DNA of 64,000 nucleotides from Lepidodermella squamata (taxonomy: Eukaryota; Gastrotricha): assembly GCA_047495785.1 (NCBI GenBank), contig JBLDXI010000017.1:2480001-2544000 (forward strand), given 5' to 3'. The notes under the pieces were generated by a model. That model ran no database searches, was not told the DNA's origin, and saw only the letters and a list, made by a program, of their open reading frames with translations. The translations under genes and the position numbers were made by a program. Position 1 is the stretch's first letter. Each line of letters begins with the position of its first letter. Positions 30,742-44,368 of this stretch are shown here, piece after piece.

Positions 30742-33075
30742 TACATGCCTATCATTCCGCTCAAACACCGATATGCCTATTTAGCAATCGCAATCGGTTA
30801 TTGGGCTTGATGGCTACTTGGCCCACCGTAAAAATACAAGGAGCTCTCATTCATACTTTTTAAATGAAATTCTGATCATTCGTGTTACAGCGTGTCCCAA
30901 AAGTAACGCAAACAAAGAAAATACACGGAAAGGGGTTAAGAAACTCTAAAATGAAAAATGAAAGACGAAATCATATCATGGGCAGAAAAATCTTACAAAA
31001 TTCGTAATGGCATGACAATAATAATCAAGTTTGTCATTATCCGGAGGAACTGGGTCCAACCGGGTAAAAAGCGGTAAAAAAATATGAATTCAGACAGCTT
31101 TTTGCTGCGGTTTTAGCGGTGGTTTCAAATTTTAAGCAGAAAAGGCTTTTCAGTCGATCCAATTACATCACCGTAGAGGGCGCCAGTGAATTCAGAATTC
31201 AGAATCCAATAGAAACAGCTCCCACTAACGTAATTGTCTATTTCAACCTTCAATGTAGAGCGGAGAGTGGAGTCCAGCTGATGACCTTCCAACCGGAAGT
31301 CAGACTCCGAACCGTAACTCAAAAAGATCGTCGAAATCGAACCGCAACTGCAACTCCGAAGATCGATATCACAGCAAACTGCGCGCGCCAAAGCCGACTT
31401 TCAAATTGCCGATTTTGTAAAGAAATAAAAAATAACTAAAATAAGTTTTTTAATTATAACTGGGAGCAAAATTTATAACTAGTCAAGATCAAAGTGCGCT
31501 AAATTCAAACAAAATGTGCTGAACATGTAGAATGATTATGACGAGGAACTTTCAGAATCTTTTTTGACATACACCCGATCAAACTATCTTTTAAGCATCA
31601 TTCTAGGTAGATACTACAATATACTTATATCCAGTAGCCAATTAGCTCAGTTTGGTAATGCACAACTTTTCACGGTTCTACCCTGTGATCCCTGATCCCT
31701 GATCCCCAATCCACTGCTCTAGAACTTCTTACCATTAGCATTCTCCTTAGCATGCATTTCATCTTCAATTTGAAAGACACAGTATTTGTATGTTGTTACG
31801 CAACAGCTACCTTTTGTTCCATCGCAAACCACCTATTCTGACCAGGAAGCATTAGTCACGATCCTCTTAGAGTTCTTGTCAGTGACCAGGCACAAGTAAT
31901 AAAATTGACTAATTTCAGAGTTCATTTTCTCTCATTTTCTTCTTGGGGATCTGATGTTCAGATTTATATACCATATATGATACCATATTTACGAATTGAA
32001 TCGTCTCATTATCTGAATTATCGTGAGTAACTGAAAGCTTATTGAACATTATTCTTGTAATCAATATAAATGTGGAAACATGCCTATTGCAGTATCGCAG
32101 CGATTTTTGACCCAACGGTCAACGGTTAAAAATGGGCAAGGGCTTCAAATAAGTAGTTTTTTTCAGTGTGCGAATCTCTCTAACAATGCGCTAGACTGCC
32201 TTTATCGTCGAATGTGCTGTGCTGTAAGTGATGATGAGTCATTTTCGATTGCGTTTGTTGTCTGCAATTTCCAGCAGGCCTGTCTGGATCTTGAGCTCGT
32301 ACTTTTTCATTGTTTTCCATCCATTAAAACTCGATTGCTCCTTGTACGATTTACATGATGGATTTACATGATGGAGGTGAGGGATTTTTGTTGTGAGCTA
32401 ACCGCGGAGAAATGTGTTCTGAGATGATGGGACATTTCCACTGTTCATGTTAAGTTGAGATATTGGCGTGCGGCGTCAGTTGTCTTCGGATGCTTTACCT
32501 GGTGCATTGCACTTTTTATATCTTTTCCTAGGTCAATATTTACCTTTGCACGAACAGCGCTATACGCAAGCGTGCTAGACGCACTATACGGACGTTATAC
32601 ATAGATGCAGTGGACAAACCTGTTGCATCATATTGACGCGTTTTTCTCGACTCTATGCTATCTCTTTAATTATAGAACTTGATGCATCAATTTATTATAT
32701 TTCGACTTTAACTTTCTACCAGGAAAAGAAGCCAACAGCGGTTAACCCATTTTTTCGTAGAGGTAAAAAATGGAAGTCGTGACTGCGCAATTGCACTGTT
32801 GGAAACTCTATTTTTCTCGCGCATCATCAGTTTTTTATATTCTTGAATATTTACTGGTGTTTTGCCCTGCTCTTGGCATGTAGTTTAGTAACTATTACGG
32901 ACTTGTGTGGCATAATAGCTTGAGCGACAACGGTCCTCGGAAAAACATGAGATGCTGCGTACCCAAGTGCTTTGTGGTTGGCACGTGTTGTCAAAAATTA
33001 GGCGAAGCAATTGCAATCTTCTCATGCATCTAATTTAGTGTTTTATCTTACAAGATGATATGAAACCGTGCTGCA
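30742..33075. other. Long intergenic region before the P-glycoprotein cluster
   Basis: No convincing gene. It contains a tRNA-like A box near 31642-31655 followed by GGTTCTACCC, a short tandem TGATCCC repeat at 31686-31705 and a direct repeat of GATTTACATGATG near 32348-32373. A 106-codon plus-strand ORF at 31119-31439 is unsupported. Confidence 0.45.
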
Positions 33076-36000
33076 ATGAGTAAAAACGAACAAAGTGCGA
33101 CTGAGGTGGAATCAGGCGTCGACGAGCCGAATTTCCCGTCGTCGTCATCAGACGCTCACACTTCTTCTTCTGATAATGTTCATGTAAAATCTTCGAGCGA
33201 AAACTCGCCAAGGAAGTCTACACACGAGGAGCAAGAAGCCTTAGAATTGGCGGAAATCGACATTGGCGATTACCACATTCGACGACAATTTTCTTACGAT
33301 GACATACGACCACCTCCATACCCTGGCAGTCACTTGAACCAGCCACCAACGACTGAAATTGATCAGAAAAAGCAGCAAACGAAGCCAGAAACTGCACCAC
33401 CGAAAATGAGGAAGTACCCTGCTTATATGTTGTTTCGCTATGCTGATTGGATTGACATCTTGCTGATGATCTGCGGGATTTTACTAGCGCTCGGACAAGG
33501 CGCCGCGATTCCCGCTTCGCTTTTCGTTTTCGCAAAAATCATCAATGCAATGATAACAAAAATTTCTTGTTGGGATGGATTGAAAGATCAATTCGCGAAT
33601 TCGACAGCTAACATCAGCCTTTCTCATATCCCTGACCACATTCAAAGCGGTGAAGGCCTTTTCGAAGCTGTTGGGCCTCAGTGCGGCTATTACGCCCTGA
33701 TTGGACTTGGCATTTTCCTCGCCGGTATTTTACACGCATCGGCCTGGACTATAGCTGGCGAGCGTCAGATCTATCGAATCCGCCGGAATTTGTTCCGAGC
33801 AATGCTGAGTAAGGACGCTGCTTGGTACGATGAAAGACGCGTGGGTGCACTAAACCACGTGCTTTTCGAGTAAGTTTGCACTTGACTTAGAGCAGCTGTC
33901 TTAATCTGGTTCATTTCGCGTAGAATGATCCGCGTGATGAGCGATGGTATGACATCGAAAGTCTCTGTTACCGTTTCATGGCTCGGAACAGCAATAACGG
34001 GATTTATTGGTATTAACTCATTAAAATACTACGTAACTATTTAATTTCATTTTATTCATAAAGTTGCCTTTGTATCGGATTGGAAAGTCACAATTGTTGT
34101 CTGCTCACTTGTGCCATTGTTGTTTGTCCTTTCTTTCATCATGATCCGGTTGATTCGCCAATATACAACTAAGCAATCGGAGGCCTATAGCCAAGCGGGC
34201 TCGATTGCTAGTGAAGTCATTAGTAACTGGAGAACTGTCCTAGCGTTCAATAAACAGGAATACGAAGTCAAAAGGTTTGCTTAAATTCCGCGAAATTATT
34301 TCGAAAAATTGAAGAATATTTTCAGATACCAAGACCATTTACAAACTTCGCGTAAAATGGGAATGATTAAAACTGTAGTTTCTGGAGCTTCTCAGGGCGC
34401 GATGTTCCTTGTCATCTATTCGATGGTCGGACTGGCTTTCTGGTGGGGAAACAGTTCAAGCGTTGGGCAGGAAGGCGGCACAATCATGCAAATCGTAAAA
34501 ATATCCCAAGATGAAAAATCTCAGCAACAAATTATTTTTCTGTACAGATTATTTGCATTATGATGGCTACGATGTCGCTCGGTAATGCCTCGCCAAATTT
34601 CGAAAATTTCGCCGCCGCTCTTGGGGCGGCTGATGAAGTTTTCTCGATCATTGACGAAAAATCGCGAATTGATAACTTTGATGATACTGGAACTTGGGTG
34701 GAGAGCTTGAGAGGCGATATTCGCTTTGAGCAGGTTGCTTTCACATACCCAACCCGGCCTGAGCGCCAGGTATTGAAATCAGTCTCGTTATACGTGCCTC
34801 GTGGCAAAACCGTTGCTTTGGTTGGGCCGTCCGGGTGCGGGAAATCGACCCTAGTGCAAATGCTGTTGCGTTACTACGACGTTGGCGGTGGGAAACTGAC
34901 TGTTGATAACGTCGACATTCGCGACCTGAATGTCCGGTGGTTCCGGCAGCAAATCGGACTGGTCAGCCAAGAGCCGGTTCTTTTCAACACTACAATACGA
35001 GACAACATCCGAATGGGCGCTGTAGACCAGGCTGTGATTCCGGATGAGGAAATTGTGAAAGCGTGTCGGCTGGCTAACGCGCATGATTTCATCTCGAAAT
35101 TGCCGCTTGGTTACGATACAATGGTTGGCGAGAGGGGGGCTCAACTCTCCGGCGGGCAGAAGCAGCGCATCGCTATTGCTCGAGCTCTTGTTTCAAACCC
35201 GAGAATTTTAGTCCTAGACGAGGCTACAAGTGCGTTGGACACAAGTAGCGAGGCTGTGGTTCAAGAGGCACTGGACAAGGCTCGTGTTGGTCGAACTACC
35301 TTGGTCATTGCTCATCGCCTATCCACGATTCGAAACGCTGATATGATAGCTGTTGTTGACCAGGGCGAAATTGCTGAACTCGGCACTCACGACCAGTTGA
35401 TTGAAAAAGAAGGGCTCTACTTCCGGCTGGTCGAAAGCCAGCAAAGAGCGGCCGAGGCCGGCAGTGGTTCGCCGTTGAATGGCTCTGAACTTGATTTAAC
35501 CAACGAAATGCTGTATTTGAACGAAGAGGAAACTGGTAAAACGGCGAAAAATAACGAATCTCTACTAGCTGCTAGTTTCGCTAATGGCAATCGACCTCCA
35601 ATACAGCGACTTAATTCCACGAATTCCACGTCGTCCCGCGGTAAAACTAACAAAATTGAGGGGGCAAGACGGCCGTCGATTGGAGTCGCAGCCCTCGAAC
35701 GCGGCGATGCTGTTGATCATTCCGGCCATGGAAATGTGGATAAAGAGCCTAATCGGTTCCAATTAATGGGAACCGTCCTCGGCTGGGGTAGGCAAGAGCT
35801 GGGTTACACCATCATCTGCGCCGTTGTTTCAGTAATAGCCGGCGGGGTTCAGCCAGCTTACGGCATAGTTCTATCTGAATTCATGGCCTCGTTTTGCCCG
35901 GATGGAAATGATGATAAATTCAAAATGTTAATCGGAATTATCATTATGCTGGGCGCTGTTCAGGCCATTCTGTTAACGGCTCAGCATTTTTTGTTTGCGA

Positions 36001-37989
36001 TGATTGGTGAACGATTGACGGTTCGAATGCGGTGTCGAGTTCTCGGCAAAATCTTGCGAATGGACGCGTCCTGGCTTGACCGCGAGGAAAATCAACCGTC
36101 AATTTTAACCACCGTTCTTGCCACGGATTGTATCGATATTCAAGGGGTTAGTTCTTACAAATTTTTCCCACTAAATTGTTGAAAGTAAAAAATTCACAGA
36201 TTTCTGGAATTCGGATTGGTTTGACTCTTTCTGCTCTTGTGATCATGCTTGCTGCCATTATTTACTCTCTAATCTTAGACTATCGAGTTGCTCTTGGTAT
36301 GTGATCAGAAATTGAAAATTTAATGATTTTCATTTCTATTTTTATCTCAGCCCTGATGGGATTGATGCCTTTCATAATCATAGCTGCCGTTTCCTACTCA
36401 AGAGTCTCAGTTGGCGCTGCTCGTTTGGATGACGCGGCTGGCAAGGAGAACGCAATAATTGCGATGGATGCCATTTCCAACATTCGAACTGTAATGTCCC
36501 TAGCTGCCGAGCCGTACTTTCTCGAGCAGTTTTCTCAGCGTTTCCACTCTATCCGCTATCGCAACATAAAAACTGGCATTTTCGCCTCGCCTCTGTTCAG
36601 TTTCACGATGGCGGCGATTTTATGGGCTGGGGCGATCACTTTTTCACTCGGGTCATGGTTGATGGACCGAAACGAAACAAGCTTCCTCGCTGTCATTCGA
36701 ATCTACGTCCTGATCACCTTCAGTGGTAAGATTTTTGTCCCAAAATTGTTTTGAATATCGATTTTTCAATTTCTGAGTTGAAAATTATTTTCCAGCTATG
36801 CCATTTTTTGGTGAGTTTTCATCTGCCGCGTGGGGTGTTTCTTTTCCTATCCTATTCTCTCTTCATTTTCATTTTCCTCAATCCTGCGAATTTTTTACTT
36901 TAAACTGGCTTATATTGTCCTATTTCGTCCTAGGATTTGCCATCGGCCGCCATTCAACAGCAGTTCCCGAGGAGGACAAAGCGCGAAAGGGGGCGATGAA
37001 AATCATGAAAATAATCAATCACGCGAACACGATCGACACCGAAGACCCGACAACTGGCGAGTCGCTAGCCGCTCAGCAGGTGGTTGAGAAAAAACTCTTC
37101 GAAACGAAAAAATGCGCCGGAGCTATCGAATTCCGGAATGTCGCCTTCAGCTACCCGACCCGGCCTGGTGTCCAAGTCCTCGGCGGCATCAGTTTCACCG
37201 CTGACCCTGGGCAATGTGTCGCGTTGTGTGGCCCTAGCGGTGGCGGAAAGTCGACGGTTATTCAACTCATGCAGCGCTTATACGACCCGAAATCAGGCAA
37301 TGTGCTAGTTGATGGCGTTGATTTGCGCGAGGCTAACGTTCGCTGGGTGCGGGGTAACATCGGTTTGGTCAGCCAAGAACCGGTACTCTTCGGCCTAAGC
37401 ATCGGTGAAAATATTGCCTATGGCGCTAGAATGTCGAGCGAAACAACTGGGCAAGAAATTGAGGATGCTTGTAAGTTGGCGAATGCGTTGAGTTTTATCG
37501 AGCGTTTTCCTGAGAAGCTCAACACGCAAGTTGGCGAGCGCGGGGCTCAACTGAGTGGTGGTCAAAAGCAACGTCTTGCGATAGCTAGGTGAGTTTTTTT
37601 CAAAAATTTTATTGCTTCTTATTCTGAATTTTTTGAAGGGCTTTGGTGCGAAACCCGGCAATTTTGTTGTTAGACGAAGCGACCTCAGCTTTGGACACTG
37701 AAAGCGAGAGAATAGTTCAGGTTTCTTGTTTCATCTAATACAATAGGCTAGATTTTGTATTTTTCGATATTTTTTTAAGGAGGCTCTCGATGCAGCTCAA
37801 GAAGGCAGGACGAGCATTGTGATAGCTCACCGGCTTTCAACGATTCAAAACGCGCATAAAATAGTGGTAATCGAGCATGGGCGAGTTGTTGAACAGGGTA
37901 CACACCTTGAGTTGATGCACCAGCGCGGTACTTATTACAAGCTTCAGCAATTTCAGAACAACAAACCCGTGCACGATTCTACTTCTTGA
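33076..37989 (+). CDS. P-glycoprotein 1, full ABC transporter (ABCB/MDR type)
   Basis: Ten exons: 33076-33869, 33924-34009, 34064-34274, 34326-34494, 34548-36146, 36200-36296, 36351-36725, 36934-37588, 37639-37720, 37780-37989; 1425 residues. Two TMD-NBD halves. Walker A is GPSGCGKST near residue 513 and GPSGGGKST near 1210; both halves have LSGGQKQR and LDEATSALD. Known role of the family: ATP-driven export of hydrophobic compounds and xenobiotics across the plasma membrane. The N-terminal tail of about 110 residues is longer than in the other copies, Ser/Glu-rich, with a PPPY motif (RPPPYPG). A 15-nt microexon at 36796-36810 could be included in the 208-bp intron. First of four P-glycoproteins; convergent with the second. 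Confidence 0.93.
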
Positions 37990-39306
37990 TAGCTTTTTTA
38001 AATACGATTTTAGCTTTCTATAAAAAAATGCGCTGCTATTGCTATTACCAGTGTAAAATTATTTGTGGCACCTCGTGTATCGGTTATCGTGTTTATTGTG
38101 CCGTGTTATAAAAAATTGAATTTTCAGACTTTGTTTCTGGCGCTTATTAGGATTTCGTTTTTATTCGCTAAAACAACGTGCCGAATTTTCATTCCGGTTC
38201 TTGCATAAATACTTATTTCGTCTTTCATAAATTTTTAATGCAGTGGCTATAATTAATAATATTATTGTTAATAAGCAGTTATTACGCGAAACCTAGAAAA
38301 TCACAAAATATTGCTGTGCTCAAAATTATTATATTATAATTATTATCTAAGATGGAGAATATTTTGATAAGATTGTCGCGGTTATTATGATTAAGCTGAC
38401 TCACGTTTTCACCGGTTTTAATTTTACCGCAGCTCGGACCAATTTTACTCTTCTGCTTTAAAATACCGGATGCAATATAAGTGCAAGAGCTGCATATATT
38501 TTTGTTGCGCTCCTCTGTTCCAATGTTTGTTTCTTGTATCATACATTTTTAGGTGTCTTTTGAATTGTTTCTTAATTGTAACGAGAAAAGAATAAACGAG
38601 AAAAATGAAATTGAAGCCTCATAACTCAAGTTCAATAATATGCATAAGGCTCGCCCTTAATTATTACCTGGGTTCAATCTCGGAGATTGGACGCATGAAG
38701 GTTTCGCTTAGTAAAAAACCGGCCCCGAGCAAGAGATCAAAAGTTGAGAATGGCAGATCGAATTTGGCTGTGCGTTTCGTGGGATGCGCATCTTTTGAAC
38801 TTGCCCACAAAATCACGGAGAGAAAATTGTAAATTTTAAAGTTTCCTGCATTATTATTCGGAACATTCGGTTCATCAAACTGATGAATGCACTTGAGAAA
38901 TATTCTAAGGAAAAAGTCCAAACAACTTGTCCGCGCAATTCAATATCAGAAATCGTCTGCTTGATCGTATCAAAATGTGTCTTGAATAGCTAATGAGGCG
39001 AAAGTAGCCATGGTTGAATGCTCCCTAGCGCTGTAGTATTAATATGCCGGTGCTATTCATTTTTAATGAGATATAGATTTTTCCGAGACATATAGATCGT
39101 TATTACATCCTGATGATCCGCTGTCACCTGCCTTCGGAAAAACAGCGCCATTAAGTAAAATGGTCAATATATTCTATAACTGGTGAAATTTTGGATCTTA
39201 AAATTTGATGAAAATGATCATGACTAATGCAACTTGGAACACGCTTTTTTTACCCGTGAGAGCTACAACCATAGACGATTACATAAGATTATAAGCTATG
39301 GCATTT
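37990..39306. other. Intergenic between convergent P-glycoproteins 1 and 2
   Basis: 3' flanks of two convergent genes, AT-rich (runs of ATTATTATA near 38260-38350). Short ORFs overlap on both strands without recognisable content. Confidence 0.5.
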
Positions 39307-42300
39307 TTATTGTTTCAGTGTTTGGGCTTGATATAATCCGTAATAGATGCCTTGTTTTTGCATAAGTTCAGAATGAGTTCCCTCCTCGGCTACTCGACCA
39401 TTGGCTAGCACCAAGATCTTGTCAAAATTTTGAATAGTCGACAAGCGATGGGCAATTGCTAGACAAGTGCGGCCGTTAGAAGCTTGTTCCAAGGCCGCCT
39501 GCACTATCCGCTCACTTTCGGTGTCGAGGGCTGACGTAGCTTCATCAAGGAGTAGAATTTCTGGATTCCTTACTAGAGCTCTACAACAGAGGAAAAAGTC
39601 GTTAGAAATTAGGGGAAAATTGTGGCAATCTTTTACCTTGCTATCGCAATTCGTTGTTTCTGGCCGCCACTCATTTGAGCACCTCGCTCACCGACTTGTG
39701 TATTCAGACCGTCAGGGAGGTTCCGGAGAAATTCATGAACATTCGCCTGGCTGCAAGCTTTTTCTACAGTGCAATCCTCCGATTCGGTCTTGTCTGAGCC
39801 ATAGCTGATATTTTCCGCGATGCTTAGCGCAAATAAAGCAGGCTCCTGGGCGACGAGTCCCATTTTGCCTCGAACTGCGCGAACGTTCGATTTCTTAATG
39901 TCAACGCCATCTACCAAGACTGAACCAGAATCTGAGTCATAGAGGCGTTGTACCAACTGCATGATGGTTGATTTTCCTCCGCCACTGGGTCCACATAAGG
40001 CAACTCGCTGGCCAGACTCTATCGTGAAACTGACTCCCTTCAAAACATTTACATCAGGCCGCGTTGGGTAAGAGAATCTGACGTCTTTGAATTCGACCCG
40101 ACCCAAGCCTCTTTTGGATAATGGGTTTGATGACAACTCTTTAGCTGCTACAGATTCGTGAGTCTTCGGATCTTCTCTGTCGATCGATGGCTTTTCCTCG
40201 AAAATGGACCACAACCTTGCCGCGGCTTTTTGAGCTTTCCCAACATCGGGCACAGCAGCCCCACTTCTGCTGATAAACATTCCGCTGAATGTGATCAGGA
40301 TATACACGCGAATTACAGCTGTGAAAGTAACGCCGTCGTTTTCCATAAGCCAAGATCCGAGGCAGAAAGTGATTGCGCCAGCCCAAAGAATCGCTGACAT
40401 GGAGAAGCTGAGCAGAGGCCCGGTGGCGACGCCTTGTCGAATCGCTTTCTGCTTGACAGCTTCATATTGCTTCGAAAATCGATCAAGGAAGTAATGCTCG
40501 GCGGTAAGAGACATCACGGTTCGCATATTGCTGATAGCGTCCATAGCAACGACAGCTTCCTGATTCGACGACGACTTCCCATCATTCGCATCAGTTCCCA
40601 TCGCAATTTTGGCGGAGAAAACTGTTGTCAGGATAATGAGTGGCATAAGACCCATCAGAGCAAGTGCAACTCGGTACTCCAAAACCAGGGAATAGATGAT
40701 CGCAATTCCGATAATAACTATAACAGTGATATTCAGGCTTATCCTAATTCCAGAGAGCTGAAAAAAATAATCATAAAAATCATTGAATTTAGTTCAAGTT
40801 ATGAGTTCTCACCCCCTGAATGTCCAAGCAGTCCGTGGCTAATATTTTCGTCAAAATCGAAGGCTGGTTATCTTGGCGATCCAACCAAGCAGCGTCCATT
40901 CGAAGAAATTTTCCGAAAAGCTGACATCTCACTCGCTTGGAGAGACGTTCGCCGATCAATGCGAATAGCAAATGTTGAATACTTAGCAAAATAGCTTGAA
41001 AAGTTCCCAAGCCCATTATAACACCGATCAAAGTAGCAAATTGGTTGGAGGTGTCACCCGGGCAAAAAGAGGCCAGAAACTCTGAGATTACAATGGCGAA
41101 GGCTGGTTGAACAGCGGCGCAAAGTGCTGAAACAATCGCGCATAGTATCGTGTAAGGAAGTTCAGGCCGATTCCATTTCAGGACAGCGAAAAATAACTTG
41201 AGACGACCAGGTGGTTGTAATTTGGTCAGCTGAGGCGTCGCCTTTTCAACATCGGACTCGAGATCCACCTTAACTGAACCAGTTATTGCGTTGGAATGGA
41301 CTATTTGAACTTTAGGCATAATATTTTGTGCCTCGACAATGGTTTCATCGACGCAACTGAGAACAGCTTTCTCGGTCTCAACAGAATTTTCAGCATTTTG
41401 AGCTTTGACCAGACGGTTATAGATCGAATCGGTTTTCGCCATCAAAGTTGCATGATCCCCGATTTCTGCTACAACGCCGCCGTTAATTACTGCAATCAAA
41501 TCGGCGTTTTGAATTGTTGACAAACGATGAGCGATAACGAGGGTGGTACGGCCGAATCGAGCCTTGTCGAGAGCTTCCTGAACAACTTTTTCACTCGCGG
41601 TATCTAAAGCACTTGTCGCTTCGTCTAAGATCAAAATTTTCGGGTTCGAAATCAGAGCACGGGCGATTGCGATGCGTTGTTTCTGGCCACCAGATAACTG
41701 AGCCCCACGTTCACCGACCATCGTATTGAAGCCATCTGGTAATGCTGAGATGAACCCATGTGCATTAGCCAATTTGCATGCCTTGATTAAATCTTCATCA
41801 GTGACATCGTCCGGGTCCATGGCTCCGAGTCGAATGTTGTCTGCAATTGTTGTGTTGAAAAGAACAGGCTCCTGGCCAACAAGGCCGATCTGTTTGCGCA
41901 GCCATCTAACGTTGAGTTCTCGGATATCAATGCCATCAATTGTTACTTTCCCAGAAATGGCTTCGTAAAACCGGAGAAGCATCTGAACCGTCGTAGACTT
42001 TCCACATCCTGACGGGCCTACCAAGGCGACAGTTTTTCCTTGAGACGCTTTTAAATTGAAGCCCTTCAGAATCTCTCGCTCCGGTCGGCTCGGATAGGTG
42101 AAGGTGATGTCCGAAAATTCAATATCGCCCTGAAGCTTCGAAAGGATTCTACCGTCTTCGGAAAAATTATCCAAGCCAGATTCCTCGTCGATTATAGAGT
42201 AAACCGTATCGGCACCTGAGAGGGCAGCGGCGATGTTTTCAAAATTTGGAGCCGCATTCGCCATTGAAGTTGTCCCCATCATGATACACATAATGATCTG

Positions 42301-43387
42301 CATGATGTTGCCACCTGCTTGCGAGACTTGGGGACTATATAGGAAAATAAACGTAATAAGTTATTAAAATTTCCTCAAATTGGTCCGCCTACCTGCTGCC
42401 CCACCAGAATGCAAGACCTGCGATTGCGTTGATAACCAAAAACGCCAATCCTTGAGCAACTCCCGATGTTACAGTTTTAATCATGCCCATTCGCATGGAT
42501 TGCTGTAAATGTTGGCTGAACCTTGCCACCTCGTACTCCTGCTTGTTGAAAGCTACAACCGTTCTCAGATTGCTCATAACTTCACTTGCGATCGACCCAG
42601 CTTCACCGTAAGCTTCAGACTGTTTCGAACTAAACCGGCGAACCATTCGAATCATCGTGAAGCCAACGCAGAATAGCACAGGGACCAGCGAGACTATGAC
42701 GATAGTTACCAGCCAATCAGTGACGAAAGCTATAACAAAACCAGTGATTGCAACACTCATCCAGTTAGCGGAGTTCGATATTTTTGAAGTCATTCCTATC
42801 TCCATTTTTCGCACGCTGTCAAACAGGACGTTGTTCAAGCCACCAGCTCTTTGTTGATCGAACCAAGTTGCATCTTTGCTTAGGATAGCTCTGAACAATC
42901 GCCTTCGAATTCGCTCAATTTGCCTCTGCCCTGCCACTGTCCACAGGGCGTTGTGTAAACTGCCAGCTAGGAACATTCCGAGACCAACGAGTGCATAGTA
43001 GCCGCAGAGTGGTCCAACTTCTTCGAACAATGAGTAGTTCCCATCCATCTGAAATGACCGGTATTTCCCGATCTGCTTGAACTGACTCGAGTTCATAAAA
43101 GCCAGTGCATTAGCTGATAGGTTTGCCATAGTTCCGAGACGTTTAGCCTGAGCTATTTCTCCCATGTTAGCTCGAACAGTGTCGAAACAAGGCGAATAGG
43201 CGATCATTGCATTGATTATTTCGGAATAGAAAAAGTATAGTGCAAGTGGGATGCCAGCTCCTTGCCCTAGAGCCAGAATGATGCCGAGGAACATGAGCAG
43301 TCTCTCCGGCTTCTCAGCATATCGGAAGAGCTGAAATATCGTTGTTTTGCCTGCCGAGCCTTCGGCTTGCTTTGTTTTACTTGCCAT
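39307..43387 (-). CDS. P-glycoprotein 2, full ABC transporter (ABCB/MDR type)
   Basis: Four exons, 42393-43387, 40813-42334, 39637-40757 and 39307-39580; 1303 residues, starting [18 protein letters not shown]. It has the fewest introns of the four copies, but the three it keeps (after FWWG, after DIQG, and in AIAR|ALV) are shared with its relatives at the same phase. Walker [10 protein letters not shown] near residue 438 and GPSGGGKST near 1095; LSGGQKQR in NBD1, MSGGQKQR in NBD2; LDEATSALD in both. Only copy on the minus strand and the only one without a PPxY motif in its short N-terminal tail. Probable plasma-membrane drug or lipid exporter. Shares a divergent upstream region with P-glycoprotein 3. 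Confidence 0.94.
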
Positions 43388-44297
43388 GGAAAATTTTTAG
43401 GAAATACAACCGAATTTGCAAATAATTCAAGAAGAAGAAATTTGTTTGTTTGTTTAGCTGACCAGCGCATCTTCGGGGCTTATATTCTGTTTTACAGACG
43501 CTAAAAAATGTCTCCAGCGTAAATCGTGTAAGTGTAAAGCTGCCAAAAGTTGTCTCTAATAGGCAGCAAAAACTGAGCTTCTCGTGTATGCTCTTCAAGA
43601 TTATCTCTTCGCTCGTAGTACTGCATGAGATGATAAGCCAAAACATTTACACCAACGTCGAACGCAGACCTCTTTTTACCTGTAAAAAATATTACCACAT
43701 CCCACGGAATTTCCAGAAAATTGATTTTCATTTTTTGTCTCGAATCGGAAGGGCAAATTATGTTTTTTTGTTCTCAACGTGATAATAAGCGTGGCTAAAA
43801 ATACAGGACGCATGTAGGCCGATTTCATTAATAATTTATCAACGAATTAGTAAAATTTATCGGGAAAAAATGGACGATAAAAAAATCACGCATGTGGCTA
43901 AGTGACAGTCATCCCACATGTAATATGAGCCACAAGTCGACTCGTGTTTTTTTGAATCTCGAATTTCAATAAAAAAACGCGAGGCATGTGAGGAGTTGTG
44001 TCTTGCTCAAAAAACGGAGAGGAGTTGTTCAGATATTAGTTACTTAATCGATCTTATTATATAGACAAGACCAAGCAGCAATCACGCCTCGAAGGCGCGT
44101 GTGTTCAACATAAGAAAGTAGGTCAACTAAAGATTTCTTGCAAAAAGTGCGCTGCGCAGCACGCCATTGACGATAGTTAGTCAAAATTGACACACTTCCC
44201 ACAGCGTTGCATATAAAAAACAGCCAATGACGCCGGATCGACCTATGCATATACCTATAAGTGACCTATGCGGCCGGACTAATCGATCGACGGCGCA
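43388..44297. other. Divergent promoter region of P-glycoproteins 2 and 3
   Basis: About 980 bp between the two start codons, with a TATA-like box facing each way (43479-43484 and 44298-44304). Overlapping short ORFs on both strands have no recognisable content. Confidence 0.5.
43479..43484 (-). promoter_or_regulatory. TATA-like box of P-glycoprotein 2
   Basis: TATAAG on the minus strand, with GTCAGCT about 25 bp further towards the gene as a possible initiator and the ATG at 43387. Confidence 0.4.
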
Positions 44298-44304
44298 TAT
44301 AAAG
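44298..44304 (+). promoter_or_regulatory. TATA box of P-glycoprotein 3
   Basis: TATAAAG in GC-rich surroundings, 71 bp before the ATG at 44369. Confidence 0.5.
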
Positions 44305-44368
44305 CGCGGCTCAGCGGCGGATAAAATCATTTTGCATTAATCTTGTAATATTTTTGTCATCTGCAAAA

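Noticed and set aside
31119-31439. 106-codon plus-strand ORF in the long intergenic region
   Set aside because: No recognisable motif; a similar-length ORF runs on the opposite strand, as expected by chance.
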